A stretch of DNA of 64,000 bases, from positions 1 to 64,000 of the forward strand of contig SVDX01000009.1 in assembly GCA_015057605.1 (NCBI GenBank), given 5' to 3'. Of this stretch, positions 51,340-61,168 are shown piece by piece. The position numbers and the translations under genes were made by a program. Numbering within the stretch: the first letter of the stretch is position 1; the number at the start of each line of letters is the position of its first letter. The notes beneath the pieces were generated by a model. That model did not search any database. It worked only from the letters and a program-made list of their open reading frames with translations, and was not told where the DNA came from. This stretch comes from Lachnospira sp. (lineage in GTDB: Bacteria; Bacillota; Clostridia; Lachnospirales; Lachnospiraceae).

Positions 51340-52392
51340 TTATATTTTTGTTTTTATTTCCTTCATAATATCTTTTATCAAAATATAAGCTACCGGTCCA
51401 AAAATGAAGCCCCAAAACGAAAATAGCACAAATCCCGCATATATGCTTACTAACATTATTATAGGAGAAGCACCCAATTTGCCACCCATAAGCTTTGGTT
51501 CTAAATATTGTCTTGAAAAATAGCAAATACAATAAATGCTAAATATAACTGCACCCTTATAGTAATCGCCATCAATCACATAATACACACTCCAAGGAAT
51601 TAGCACTGCTCCAGTTCCAAATATCGGAAGTGCATCAAGAAATCCTATTAATATCCCAATAAGCATTGCATACGGATTTTTAATAAGAAACAGACCTATT
51701 ATACATATAACAGCAGTAATAAGCATTATGATTCCCTGCGTTTTTAAATAAACACCAATTATATTTCCTATGCTTTTTGATACAAATCTAAATTCTTTTG
51801 CGAAGGCAGATTCTTTTATATCATTCAAAATCTTGTCTAAATCTTTTGCTATAAGTACTGTCGCAACAACTGTAATTATTATAACGCCAAGTGTTGTAAT
51901 AACTCCCATAACTATTCCAAGTGACTTTTCCATAATTGACGGCAACACATTTTCCTGCAAAGAACTTACTCCTTCATCAATATAGCCCCTTACATATTGA
52001 GCACTGGCGCCTTTTTTCAAACCCATACTACTGTCTATTGAACCACACCATTTAGAAAGCTTATCATTTATGGCATTATAGTATATTTCATAATTTTCGC
52101 TAAGAAGACTAATTTCCCTTAAAAGCATTTTTAATAAATAACCCACTAAAAAGAATAGGAAAAATGCTATTACCCCAATTACTAAAATCGTTGCAATCCC
52201 TTTGTTAATACGCATTTTCTTGTGTATAAACTCTACTGGTTTTTTTATTGCAAATGCAATAATCACAGCAATTATAAAAGGAGCTACTAAAGGTACTATA
52301 TACTTAAATAACGCATATATTCCCAATGTAACTCCTATGAAACTTGCCAGTAAAATGCATTTTTTCTTATTTTCTCTATCCATTTCTGCCAC
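51340..52392 (-). CDS. AI-2E family transporter
   Basis: A 350-residue membrane protein with seven or eight helices and the family blocks: LFKYIVPLVAPFIIAVIIAFAIKKPV at the start, a central amphipathic segment (~90-160), then GVYLKTQGIIMLITAVICIIGL and FLDALPIFGTGAVLIPWSVYYVI. Members export autoinducer-2 or act as sodium/proton antiporters; role here is open. GTG start at 52390-52392 after AAGGAAGG; an ATG three codons later is an alternative. Confidence 0.85.
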   Translation of the reverse strand: MAEMDRENKKKCILLASFIGVTLGIYALFKYIVPLVAPFIIAVIIAFAIKKPVEFIHKKMRINKGIATILVIGVIAFFLFFLVGYLLKMLLREISLLSENYEIYYNAINDKLSKWCGSIDSSMGLKKGASAQYVRGYIDEGVSSLQENVLPSIMEKSLGIVMGVITTLGVIIITVVATVLIAKDLDKILNDIKESAFAKEFRFVSKSIGNIIGVYLKTQGIIMLITAVICIIGLFLIKNPYAMLIGILIGFLDALPIFGTGAVLIPWSVYYVIDGDYYKGAVIFSIYCICYFSRQYLEPKLMGGKLGASPIIMLVSIYAGFVLFSFWGFIFGPVAYILIKDIMKEIKTKI

Positions 52393-52422
52393 ATCCTTCC
52401 TTTTTTAGTAGTATGGACAGAA

Positions 52423-53088
52423 TTATAAATAATATTCAAATGCACTGCCTTCCGGTTCAATATTAAATTTCATTTTTTCGCCTGTATTTATATCTGAAAA
52501 TGTAAGCTCGCACGCGCACAAGGCTATGTTTTCTCCTCGTATTGCCTTGCCATACTTAGCATCTGCATAAAGCGGTAACCCTCTACTTGAAAACTGCACG
52601 CGAATTTGATGATGTCTTCCTGTAATAAGCTGTATTTTAACTAAGCTTGTATTTACGCCATTTATCACTTTTTTAGCAACAAGCGCATAATTAAGCTTTG
52701 CTTTCTTTGCACCAGGGGTTGCTTCATCTACTACCTTTGAAAGATTTGTTTTTGCATCCTTTACAAGATAATCCTCAAATGTGCCTATTTCTTCTGTCAG
52801 CTCGCCCACAACAACTGCATAATAGGATTTATTCATATTGTGTGTAGTAAGCTGATTCGTTAACTTCGCTGCCGCATTTTTATTTTTTGCAAAAAGCATT
52901 ATCCCTGACACTGGGCAGTCTAAACGGTTAATCGGTGCAATATATGGTTTGCCACCTTTTTTTACCTCTCTTGTCATAAGAGCACTTACCATATCTGTCG
53001 CAAAGCTATTATTTCCCTGCGCTAATACCCCTGCCGGCTTTTTGCATACTATTAAATCATCATTTTCAAATAAAATATTTAGAATCAT
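52423..53088 (-). CDS. RluA family pseudouridine synthase, short form
   Basis: A 221-residue pseudouridine synthase. The catalytic Asp lies in NRLDCPVSGIMLFAKNKNAA, and ITGRHHQIRVQFSSRGLPLYADAKYG is the conserved C-terminal block. The N-terminal S4 RNA-binding domain of RluC/RluD is missing, so it belongs to the short class (RluA/YjbO-like). Target rRNA or tRNA uridine unknown. Confidence 0.92.
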   Translation of the reverse strand: MILNILFENDDLIVCKKPAGVLAQGNNSFATDMVSALMTREVKKGGKPYIAPINRLDCPVSGIMLFAKNKNAAAKLTNQLTTHNMNKSYYAVVVGELTEEIGTFEDYLVKDAKTNLSKVVDEATPGAKKAKLNYALVAKKVINGVNTSLVKIQLITGRHHQIRVQFSSRGLPLYADAKYGKAIRGENIALCACELTFSDINTGEKMKFNIEPEGSAFEYYL

Positions 53089-53180
53089 ATATCCTCTTTT
53101 CTCATAGTAACTTATTTTGTTAGAATATGCTTACAATATAAATGCTATCGCACCTATTATTGCTAACAACTTAAATATAG

Positions 53181-53208
53181 AAAGGAAATCCCAATTGGAT
53201 TTCCTTTT
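53181..53208. terminator. Hairpin between the two-component operon and rluA gene
   Basis: AAAGGAAATCC and GGATTTCCTTT make an 11-bp stem with a short loop. T-rich flanks on both sides are weak. Likely a terminator for metK-kinase-regulator. Confidence 0.5.
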
Positions 53209-53221
53209 AAAACACTTTTTA

Positions 53222-53404
53222 CTTACTATATCTTGAATCTATATCCTATGCCACTTTTATCGTAGCGCTAGCTACGTGTGCCGAGGGACTGCAACGTTAG
53301 TTGCCTTCCTCTGTCCCGAGTGCACATACTCTGCGTAGCAGACTATCTGGGGCAGGACCTTAGATACACCTTCCTTACTATATCTTGAATCTATATCCTA
53401 TGCC
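53222..53404. repeat. Insert bounded by a 31-bp duplication of the regulator gene's 3' end
   Basis: The 31-bp sequence at 53374-53404, which holds the last codons and stop of the response regulator, is repeated exactly at 53222-53252. The 121 bp between contain nested pairs (GCTACG/CGTAGC, GGGAC/GTCCC, CAAC/GTTG around a GTTA loop at 53296-53299). An inverted 15-bp copy of coding sequence (53340-53354 versus 53401-53415) is also present. No open frame. The layout is like a small element inserted at a gene 3' end with regeneration of that end. The rest of 53089-53377 holds only the hairpin at 53181. Confidence 0.8.
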
Positions 53405-54067
53405 CCAGATAGTCTCAATGTACTGTGGCTTCGATGGATTAAATTCAATCTTTTCTCTTATCTTCTTAATGTGAACAGTTACTGTAGCAATATCACCAAC
53501 TGATTCTAAATCCCAGATATTTGAGAAAATTTCTTCCTTTGTAAATACTCTGTTAGGATTCTTTGCAAGGAAGTATAATAAATCAAATTCCTTTGTTGTA
53601 AATGCTTTTTCTTCACCATTTACAAATACTCTTCTTGAAGTTCTGTCAATCTTGATTCCACGAATTTCATATACTTCATTTGCAGCCTCTTTGCTACCAA
53701 CAAGTCTTTCGTATCTTGCTAAATGTGCTTTTACACGGGCCACTAATTCGCTTGGGCTAAATGGCTTAGTTATGTAATCGTCTGCTCCGATTCCAAAGCC
53801 TCTTATTTTATCAATATCTTCCTTCTTTGCTGATACTAAAATAATAGGAATATCCTTCTTTTCTCTTACCTTTTTGCATATTTCAAAGCCATCCATTACA
53901 GGAAGCATAATGTCAAGAATAATTAAATCTATTTCTTCCTCAAGAGCAGTCTTAAGACCTACTTCTCCTGTATTGCAAACAATAACGTCAAAACCGCTTA
54001 ATTCAAGATAATCCTTCTCAAGTTCTGCAATACTTTCTTCATCTTCAATAATCAAAATCTTACTCAT
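53378..54067 (-). CDS. Response regulator, OmpR/PhoB family
   Basis: A 229-residue regulator. Receiver acidic pair at 8-10, phospho-acceptor D52 in IILDIMLPVMDGFE, Lys in YITKPFSPSE. The winged-helix C-terminus ends with YIETIWGIGYRFKI. It lies six bases after its partner kinase, in the order metK, kinase, regulator. The final codons and stop are duplicated 152 bp downstream (53222-53252), so the insertion left the protein end unchanged. Confidence 0.93.
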   Translation of the reverse strand: MSKILIIEDEESIAELEKDYLELSGFDVIVCNTGEVGLKTALEEEIDLIILDIMLPVMDGFEICKKVREKKDIPIILVSAKKEDIDKIRGFGIGADDYITKPFSPSELVARVKAHLARYERLVGSKEAANEVYEIRGIKIDRTSRRVFVNGEEKAFTTKEFDLLYFLAKNPNRVFTKEEIFSNIWDLESVGDIATVTVHIKKIREKIEFNPSKPQYIETIWGIGYRFKI

Positions 54068-54073
54068 GATATG

Positions 54074-55567
54074 TTATTCCTCCTTACTCTTTCTTAAAAC
54101 AAAATACATCGTGGTTCCTTTTCCTTCCACGCTTCGTGCCCATACCTTGCCACCATGCTCTTCAATAATCTTTTTAACGATAGCAAGTCCTATGCCACTT
54201 CCACCTTGGGCAGTATTTCTTGATGCGTCACCTCTGTAAAATCTGTTAAAAATAAGTGGTAAATCTTTCATAGATATTCCTCTACCATTATCTTCTATTT
54301 CAACTTGTACAAATTCTCCTGCATCACGAACCTTCATATTGATTATTCCATATTTATTAACAATATTTTTTACCGAGTTACTAACAATATTGTTAATAAC
54401 ACGTCTAAGCTGTTCTGTGTCAATTATGCAGTACTCGGAGTATTTTGCATAATTGTAGAAATTAAATTCAATGTTTCTGTTATCCAAATCCATCTTAAGC
54501 TCATTAGCAAGCCCTTCAAGATATTCAATTACATTAACATCTGTAAATACATATGGAATACTGTCTGTATCGATTTTAGAATATATTGTCAATTCATCAA
54601 TAAGCTTATTCATATCGTTAGCTTTATTGTAAATAGTCATCATATATTTTCTGCGCTTTTCAGGGTCATCAACAACATTTTCCATCAAAGCTTCTACATA
54701 CCCTTTAATTGTTGTTAAAGGTGTTTTTAAATCATGCGAAATATTGCTTATAAGCTCTCGGCTTTCTTTATCACTCTTCATCTTAAGCTCAGATGAGTTT
54801 TTCATAGCAACTCTCATCTTCTCAAAGTTAGTTACCGCCTGACTTAGCAATCCATTATCTAAGCCATCAAGTGAATAATCAAAGCTTCCCTCCATAATGT
54901 TTTCTGTAGCAGTTTCAAGATTCTCAAGTGGATCAAAAAGCTGTCTTTTAAGCCATCTGACTAATACCATAATCGTTATAACGGCTATTAACAAGCCCAC
55001 GGCTATTTTTAATCTCAATAAGTTTTCACATTCAGGGAGCATTCTGTCTCCATCCATCACTATATGAACCGCAGATTCTCCTGCATTAGAATCATGATAC
55101 CAAATAGATCTTACTATATAAGAAGCATCCTCGGTTGTATAATAAATGATTTCGTCATCAAAATGCATTTGATTATTTTTCTTGTCCAAAAATGACTTCA
55201 ATTCAGTAAGGTTATCAGCCTCACAATTGCTATATCCAACTTCTTTGCCTTTGTATACAACAATCTTTGCATCTAATTTTTCTACATATTTTTCAAACTC
55301 TTCCCAATACTCTGCTGTTGCAAAATCATATTTTACATGCATATTAACCGCATCTCTTACAACTGCATCATAAAATGGCTCTGACACTTTAGCGATAAGT
55401 CTCATCTCATCATCTAATTCATTCGCCTTAATTCCACTAACATCATATCTACTATTTATAAGTGAAACTGTTCTTAAATCAAATAAATGCATTGCAACTA
55501 CTAACACAATAGCAGGTATAAGAAATATTAACGCAAAAGAAAATATTACCTTTTTCTTTATCTTCAC
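54074..55567 (-). CDS. Sensor histidine kinase with HAMP domain
   Basis: A 497-residue kinase. Helix at ~7-27, outer sensing domain at ~30-185, second helix ~187-205, HAMP (RQLFDPLENLETATENIMEG), H-box NISHDLKTPLTTI (H278), N-box NNIVSNSVKN, and G-boxes EDNGRG and GGSGIGLAIVKKIIEEHGG. Similar in layout to PhoR/WalK-like kinases but with no PAS domain. The start is taken as the GTG at 55565-55567, eight bases after GGAG; another GTG three codons upstream overlaps that site. Signal unknown. Confidence 0.9.
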   Translation of the reverse strand: MKIKKKVIFSFALIFLIPAIVLVVAMHLFDLRTVSLINSRYDVSGIKANELDDEMRLIAKVSEPFYDAVVRDAVNMHVKYDFATAEYWEEFEKYVEKLDAKIVVYKGKEVGYSNCEADNLTELKSFLDKKNNQMHFDDEIIYYTTEDASYIVRSIWYHDSNAGESAVHIVMDGDRMLPECENLLRLKIAVGLLIAVITIMVLVRWLKRQLFDPLENLETATENIMEGSFDYSLDGLDNGLLSQAVTNFEKMRVAMKNSSELKMKSDKESRELISNISHDLKTPLTTIKGYVEALMENVVDDPEKRRKYMMTIYNKANDMNKLIDELTIYSKIDTDSIPYVFTDVNVIEYLEGLANELKMDLDNRNIEFNFYNYAKYSEYCIIDTEQLRRVINNIVSNSVKNIVNKYGIINMKVRDAGEFVQVEIEDNGRGISMKDLPLIFNRFYRGDASRNTAQGGSGIGLAIVKKIIEEHGGKVWARSVEGKGTTMYFVLRKSKEE

Positions 55568-55578
55568 ATTAATCACTC

Positions 55579-56781
55579 CTATAAGTACTGTTTCAATGCC
55601 TCTACCTTATTTAATTCTTCCCATGGAAGCTTAACATCTGTTCTTCCAAAGTGTCCATACGCTGCTGTCTGTCTATATATTGGTCTTCTAAGATCCAACA
55701 TCTTTATAATTCCTGCAGGACGTAAATCAAATTCTTTTCTAACAATATCTACTAATGCTTCATCAGCAAGCTTTCCTGTGCCAAATGTTTCTATTCTTAC
55801 TGACATAGGATGAGCTACACCAATTGCGTATGCAAGCTGAATTTCGCATTTGTCTGCAAGGCCTGCTGCAACAATGTTCTTTGCAACATATCTTGCTGCA
55901 TATGCTGCTGAACGGTCAACCTTAGTACAGTCTTTGCCTGAAAATGCACCGCCACCGTGTCTTGCATATCCGCCATAAGTGTCTACTATAATCTTTCTTC
56001 CTGTCAAACCACTATCGCCATTAGGGCCACCAATTACAAATCTGCCTGTTGGATTTATAAAATATTTTGTATTATCATCAATTAAATCCTTTGGAAGTAT
56101 TGCTTCAAACACATATTTTTTAATATCCTCGTGTATCTTTTTCTGTGAAACATCAGGATCATGCTGTGTAGATAATACTACTGTATCGATTCTTACAGGC
56201 TTATCATTTTCATCATATTCAACTGTAACCTGAGTCTTTCCATCAGGTCTTAAATATGATAATGTGCCATTCTTACGAACCTCTGTAAGCTTAAGTGCAA
56301 GCTTATGAGCTAACGATATAGGATATGGCATATATTCTTCTGTTTCATTAGTTGCGTAACCAAACATCATACCCTGATCGCCTGCACCTATTGCATCAAG
56401 TTCTTCATCTGTCATAGACATCTCTTTAGGCACCTCTGTTTTTAACTCTAATGCCTTATCTACGCCCATAGCTATATCAGCAGATTGTTCATCAATAGCT
56501 GTGATAACTGCACAAGTATTGCCATCAAAACCATATTCTGACTTATTATATCCGATAGATGTCACAACATCTCTTACTATTTTTTGAATATCCACGTATG
56601 CCTGTGTCGTAATCTCACCCATTACCATAACAAAACCTGTGTTAGTGCATGTCTCGCATGCAACTCGGCTCATTGGGTCCTGTTCAAGCAATGCATCTAA
56701 TACCGCATCCGAAATTTGGTCACACATTTTGTCAGGATGGCCTTCAGTAACCGATTCAGATGTAAATAATCTTTTTTCCAT
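55579..56781 (-). CDS. metK: S-adenosylmethionine synthetase
   Basis: A 400-residue MetK that makes SAM from methionine and ATP. Motifs [35 protein letters not shown], and [23 protein letters not shown] are intact. It is followed by a two-component system with 11 bases between, an unusual partnership. No SAM riboswitch (S-box) fold was seen in its 167-base upstream gap. Confidence 0.97.
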   Translation of the reverse strand: MEKRLFTSESVTEGHPDKMCDQISDAVLDALLEQDPMSRVACETCTNTGFVMVMGEITTQAYVDIQKIVRDVVTSIGYNKSEYGFDGNTCAVITAIDEQSADIAMGVDKALELKTEVPKEMSMTDEELDAIGAGDQGMMFGYATNETEEYMPYPISLAHKLALKLTEVRKNGTLSYLRPDGKTQVTVEYDENDKPVRIDTVVLSTQHDPDVSQKKIHEDIKKYVFEAILPKDLIDDNTKYFINPTGRFVIGGPNGDSGLTGRKIIVDTYGGYARHGGGAFSGKDCTKVDRSAAYAARYVAKNIVAAGLADKCEIQLAYAIGVAHPMSVRIETFGTGKLADEALVDIVRKEFDLRPAGIIKMLDLRRPIYRQTAAYGHFGRTDVKLPWEELNKVEALKQYL

Positions 56782-56885
56782 AAAATATACCTCACATTTA
56801 TTTTTATTACTTATTTCTTAATATTAATATAAAAATACCCATATTAAAATGATAATTCATTTGCAAAATATAGTCAAGCAGTTAA

Positions 56886-56914
56886 TTGAATTCTATTAAA
56901 ATATATAGTATAAT
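56886..56914 (+). promoter_or_regulatory. Sigma-A promoter of the HD-GYP gene
   Basis: TTGAAT, 17 bases, TATAAT, 34 bases before the ATG. Confidence 0.75.
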
Positions 56915-56948
56915 ATTTTTAAGATTATTTTAAGAACGGAGGAATGTT

Positions 56949-58064
56949 ATGGAAAAGAAGACCTTTTTTTACTTTGAATTAGAGCCTGGTATGGTCGTGG
57001 CAGAAGACGTATATACTCCTAGTGGCCAATTAGTTTTAGGCGCACGAACCATCTTAAATGAAGTCAACATTAACCGCCTTGCCAACTATTCTATAATGGA
57101 AGTTCCTATTGATATTTCTCCAGCTCCAATAGAACCCAAAGCACAAGATGTTTCTCCACTTTCTAACCCTACTTTTAACATAGTAGAAACAGAGCGTTTT
57201 AAGAAATTTAGCAATACCTATCAATCAGCAACAACTAATCTTGAGAGTCATCTTAATAATATCGTTGAAATGAATGATGCCATTGATACAGATGCCATTC
57301 TAAAGGATACTTTTAGTTCTATCAACGAAGACTACAATTCATTTGAATTATTCGATATGATACATCACATCAGTTATTTTGATAACTCTTCCTTTGTACA
57401 TAGTGTGAATGTTGCTCTTATAGCCTCTTTAATTGGCGGTTGGATTCAATTAAGCAAGGAAGACTTAAAGATTTTATCACTCTGCGGTTTATTACATGAT
57501 ATAGGCAAATTAGCAATTCCACCAGAGATTTTAAAAAAGCCAAGCAGACTTACTGATGAAGAATTTGAAATTATGAAATCTCACGCATCAAAGGGCTATG
57601 AGATTTTAAAGGATCAGCCAATCGACAATAGAATTAAACAGGCTGCATTATTACATCATGAAAAATGTGACGGAAGTGGTTATCCGTTCAAGCTATCAAG
57701 TCAGAAGATTCCACTTTTTGTTAAGATTATTACTATCGCGGACATTTATGATGCTATGACAGCAAGAAGAGTTTATCGTGCTCCAGTATGTCCATTCAAG
57801 GTTATTCAACAATTCCAAGATGAAGGACTTCACAAATATGATCCACTTATCATATTAACCTTCCTTGAAAACGTTGTACAAACCTATATGAACAATGATG
57901 TTTTCTTAAGCGATGGTAGAATCGGAAGAATAGTTATGATTAACAAATTAAATTTAGCACGACCAGTTGTTAAAGTTGGAAATGATTTTGTCGACCTTTC
58001 TCAAACACCAGGTGTAGAGATTGTTGATATAATTACACACAGCAATAATAATAAAACAATATAA
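56949..58064 (+). CDS. HD-GYP domain c-di-GMP phosphodiesterase
   Basis: A 371-residue protein. An N-terminal domain of ~130 residues precedes an HD-GYP domain: HDIGK at 183-187, HHEKCDGSGYP at 236-246, and ADIYDAMTARRVYR after. All metal-site and GYP residues seem present, so it should break down cyclic di-GMP, the messenger that turns motility down. N-terminal MVVAEDVYTPSGQLVLGAR resembles the DUF3391-like start seen in other HD-GYP proteins. Stands alone on the plus strand with AACGGAGG before the ATG. Confidence 0.9.
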   Translation: MEKKTFFYFELEPGMVVAEDVYTPSGQLVLGARTILNEVNINRLANYSIMEVPIDISPAPIEPKAQDVSPLSNPTFNIVETERFKKFSNTYQSATTNLESHLNNIVEMNDAIDTDAILKDTFSSINEDYNSFELFDMIHHISYFDNSSFVHSVNVALIASLIGGWIQLSKEDLKILSLCGLLHDIGKLAIPPEILKKPSRLTDEEFEIMKSHASKGYEILKDQPIDNRIKQAALLHHEKCDGSGYPFKLSSQKIPLFVKIITIADIYDAMTARRVYRAPVCPFKVIQQFQDEGLHKYDPLIILTFLENVVQTYMNNDVFLSDGRIGRIVMINKLNLARPVVKVGNDFVDLSQTPGVEIVDIITHSNNNKTI

Positions 58065-58069
58065 AAAAG

Positions 58070-58110
58070 AACGCATTGCCTTAAAATTTGTAAACCCGGC
58101 AATGCGTTTT
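58070..58110. terminator. Bidirectional terminator between HD-GYP gene and murA
   Basis: AACGCATTGCC and GGCAATGCGTT form an 11-bp stem with a 17-base loop, followed by TTTTTC on the plus strand. Confidence 0.8.
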
Positions 58111-58132
58111 TCATTATATATTTTATTCACTA

Positions 58133-59425
58133 TTAAGCCATTTTAAGTTTGAATTTCTGAATTTCTTTATCATCAGAAACCTTTTCAATACTTGCCCCAA
58201 GACCTCTTAGCTTAACCTCAAAATCTTCGTATCCTCTTTGAATATACTTGATATCTTCAACTATTGTATAGCCCTGAGCCATCATACCTGCTATTACAAG
58301 TGCTGCTCCTGCTCTTAAATCCGGTGCCGATACATATGAACCCTTAAGTCCATTAACTCCGGTAATTATAGCAACGTTAGCTTCTACCTTAATATTAGCA
58401 CCCATACGAGAAAGCTCATCTACATACTTAAATCTATTTTCAAATATATTCTCTGTAACAATGCTTGTGCCTTCACATGTGCTAAGTACAACTGCCATCT
58501 GTGGTTGCATATCTGTTGGGAAACCAGGATATGGCATTGTATTAACCTGTGTTGCAACCTTCTTGTTAGTAGCAATAACTCTTACTGCTTCATCATACTC
58601 TTCAACAGTGCATCCAATTTCAACAAGCTTTGCTGATAAAGATTCTAAATGCTTTGGAATAACATTCTTAACAATTACATCGCCATTAGTTGCTGCTGCT
58701 GCAAACATAAATGTTCCTGCTTCAATTTGATCCGGAACTATTGAATATGTTGTTCCATGTAGTTTTTCAACGCCCTTAATTCTAATAACGTCTGTACCTG
58801 CGCCCTTAATGTTTGCTCCCATGCTATTAAGGAAGTTAGCTACATCAACAATATGAGGTTCCTTAGCTGCATTCTCAAGAATTGTATTACCCTCTGACAA
58901 AGCCGCTACCATCATAATATTAATAGTCGCACCAACTGATACAACATCCAAATAAATATGACTTCCTACTAATTTTTCCGCCTTTGCCTTTATCATACCT
59001 TCTGATAAATCAACATTAGTTCCTAATGCCTTAAAACCCTTAATATGCTGATCTATAGGTCTGCTTCCAATATCACAGCCACCTGGCAAAGCTACATCTG
59101 CTTCTTTATATTTACCTAACAAAGCACCTAACAAATAATAAGAAGCTCTTATCTTCTTAATAAATTCGTACTCTACGCTTACGTTGTTAATTGTTTTTCC
59201 ACATATCTCAACAGTATGCTTATCTTTTCTTCTGACAGTAGCTCCAATTTCTTCAATTGCCTGAAGCAATACATTAACATCGCTTACATCTGGAAGATTT
59301 TCTATCGTAACCACATCATCAGTCATAACGGCCGCTGCCAAAATGCCTAATGCTGCATTCTTAGCTCCACCGATACAGACCTCTCCTTGCAATGGTTTGC
59401 CACCTTTTATAATATACTGTTCCAT
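58133..59425 (-). CDS. murA: UDP-N-acetylglucosamine 1-carboxyvinyltransferase
   Basis: A 430-residue MurA, first committed step of peptidoglycan synthesis. IGGAKNAALGILAAA at the start binds substrate; the catalytic Cys117 is in LPGGCDIGSRP, so the enzyme should be open to fosfomycin. FPTDMQPQMAV and PDLRAGAALVIAGM are typical. It lies alone between two terminators. Gram-positives often carry two murA genes; only one is in the window. Confidence 0.95.
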   Translation of the reverse strand: MEQYIIKGGKPLQGEVCIGGAKNAALGILAAAVMTDDVVTIENLPDVSDVNVLLQAIEEIGATVRRKDKHTVEICGKTINNVSVEYEFIKKIRASYYLLGALLGKYKEADVALPGGCDIGSRPIDQHIKGFKALGTNVDLSEGMIKAKAEKLVGSHIYLDVVSVGATINIMMVAALSEGNTILENAAKEPHIVDVANFLNSMGANIKGAGTDVIRIKGVEKLHGTTYSIVPDQIEAGTFMFAAAATNGDVIVKNVIPKHLESLSAKLVEIGCTVEEYDEAVRVIATNKKVATQVNTMPYPGFPTDMQPQMAVVLSTCEGTSIVTENIFENRFKYVDELSRMGANIKVEANVAIITGVNGLKGSYVSAPDLRAGAALVIAGMMAQGYTIVEDIKYIQRGYEDFEVKLRGLGASIEKVSDDKEIQKFKLKMA

Positions 59426-59455
59426 TTTATACCTCTTGACTATTTTACTGCAAAA

Positions 59456-59496
59456 AGCGATATAACCTATGAGAGGCTCTCATAGCCTATATCGCT
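59456..59496 (-). terminator. Terminator after the M23 peptidase gene
   Basis: AGCGATATA-CCTATGAGAG and its inverse form a long stem with a three-base loop, followed by CTTTTT on the minus strand. Confidence 0.82.
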
Positions 59497-59501
59497 AATA
59501 A

Positions 59502-61064
59502 TTATTTATTTAAATATTTCAATGGGTCAACTGGTGTTGAACCGCCATTAATTCTTATCTCAAAGTGTAAGTGTGGGCCTGTTGCAACACCTGTCATACC
59601 TGACTTAGCAACTACCTGACCCTGTGTTACATATTGACCAACATATACGTTAATAACGCTTAAGTGTGCGTATCTTGTAACTACACCGTCTGAATGTTGG
59701 ATATCTACACAATATCCGTATCCACCCATCCATGCAGCTCTGATAACCTTACCACTTCTTGATGCAAGCATTGGAGTTCCTGATGGTACGCCAAAATCTA
59801 CACCTGTGTGGAAGCTGTTAACCTGACCTGTTACAGGATGTGTTCTGTAACCAAATGCCGAAGTAACTGGTGCCCATCCATAGAATGGATTAATGTATGT
59901 TGGAGGAGTAACTGTTCCTCTCTCAACAATTGCTGCCACTGCCTCTTCTATAACTTCTTCTACGATAATCTCTCTTGATACTTCAACACCATTTTCGTAA
60001 GTAATCATCGCTTTAACTTCTCTGTATCCTGCCTTACCTGCGGATACTGTATTATATACACCAATGTACATAGAATTATTATCTTTGTATATTGTAGGTA
60101 AGTTAAACTTCTCTTTGTATGTTACTATCTCTGTATTAAGAATATTAACTTCCTTAGTAGGAACTAATATTACAATCTTATCTCCAACATGAATCATTGA
60201 CTTAATTGTCATATCAGGATTAAGTGCCAATAATTCTTCAATTGTTATATTGTACTTACCGCAGATACCATATAAGCTGTCACCTGCAACTACTGTATGA
60301 TACTGCTTTTCTTCTGTAGCCTTAGTGATTGCTGCATATGCATCTTCAAGGCTTACTACTTCATAATCATTCTTTGTAGTCGGAATAATAGAAATTGACT
60401 CTGAGTATCCCATTAAAAGCAATCCGTCTTTTACTTTTTCAGGATCTATAATCTCTTGGTTAAGATGAGCTGTATTGCCAATTAATGTAGCCGATACTCT
60501 GCCTGGATCCATCTCATCTACAGTAGCCTTTTCTAAAGCAACTGCCATTGTTCCATCATCATTAGTTGAAAGAACTACTTGGAACTCATTCTCCTTATCA
60601 TAATCCTGCTTAATCATCTCGAAAAGTGTTATAACCTCTTCTTTTGATGCTAATGTTACAACATAATCTTCTATTCTTACAGTATATGCTTCTTTCTTGT
60701 CCGTTGTGATTTGTGAGCCTTGCATTATTGCATATATATCAGATGTCATATTATCAAGTGTTGTAAAATCCTTCATATCCGAAGTCTCATACACTTCAAG
60801 TTCAACATCTGCATACACAAGCACTCCATCTGCATTAAGCATAAGTCTTGCAGCATTATATGCTTGCTGTGCTTCCTTAGGTGAACTAACCTGTCCAACT
60901 TCTTTGCCGTTAACTACTACTATATATCCAAATTTTTCTACAATCTCTTGTTTAAATAACTTCTCCATCACTGGTGCGGAAAATAAACTTAATACGCATC
61001 CAGCAAATACTATACTAAAAAATAACGAATATATTCTTCTATAATATCTTGTTATGCCTTTCAT
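59502..61064 (-). CDS. LysM-G5-M23 family cell-wall endopeptidase
   Basis: A 520-residue protein with an N-terminal membrane/signal helix (~12-30) and a region of unknown fold (~45-245). Then come a LysM (YHTVVAGDSLYGICGKYNITI at ~255-300), a G5 domain (~305-385), and a C-terminal M23 peptidase. The M23 zinc ligands are in FHTGVDFG and HLHFE, with FGYRTHPVTG and YAHLS conserved. It likely cuts peptide cross-bridges in the wall during growth or sporulation. All catalytic residues are present. GGAGGAAG before the ATG. Confidence 0.92.
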   Translation of the reverse strand: MKGITRYYRRIYSLFFSIVFAGCVLSLFSAPVMEKLFKQEIVEKFGYIVVVNGKEVGQVSSPKEAQQAYNAARLMLNADGVLVYADVELEVYETSDMKDFTTLDNMTSDIYAIMQGSQITTDKKEAYTVRIEDYVVTLASKEEVITLFEMIKQDYDKENEFQVVLSTNDDGTMAVALEKATVDEMDPGRVSATLIGNTAHLNQEIIDPEKVKDGLLLMGYSESISIIPTTKNDYEVVSLEDAYAAITKATEEKQYHTVVAGDSLYGICGKYNITIEELLALNPDMTIKSMIHVGDKIVILVPTKEVNILNTEIVTYKEKFNLPTIYKDNNSMYIGVYNTVSAGKAGYREVKAMITYENGVEVSREIIVEEVIEEAVAAIVERGTVTPPTYINPFYGWAPVTSAFGYRTHPVTGQVNSFHTGVDFGVPSGTPMLASRSGKVIRAAWMGGYGYCVDIQHSDGVVTRYAHLSVINVYVGQYVTQGQVVAKSGMTGVATGPHLHFEIRINGGSTPVDPLKYLNK

Positions 61065-61168
61065 AATCTTCCTCCATATCCAATTTCATAAAGATACACA
61101 CTAGCATTTTAGCAAAGTTTCCGTTTTTTGTAAAGTCTTATTTGATTTTTTAACAATTTATTCACAAT

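Noticed and set aside
56782..56948. Possible SAM riboswitch before metK
   Set aside because: AT-rich gap without the paired GC-rich helices of S-box or related riboswitches.
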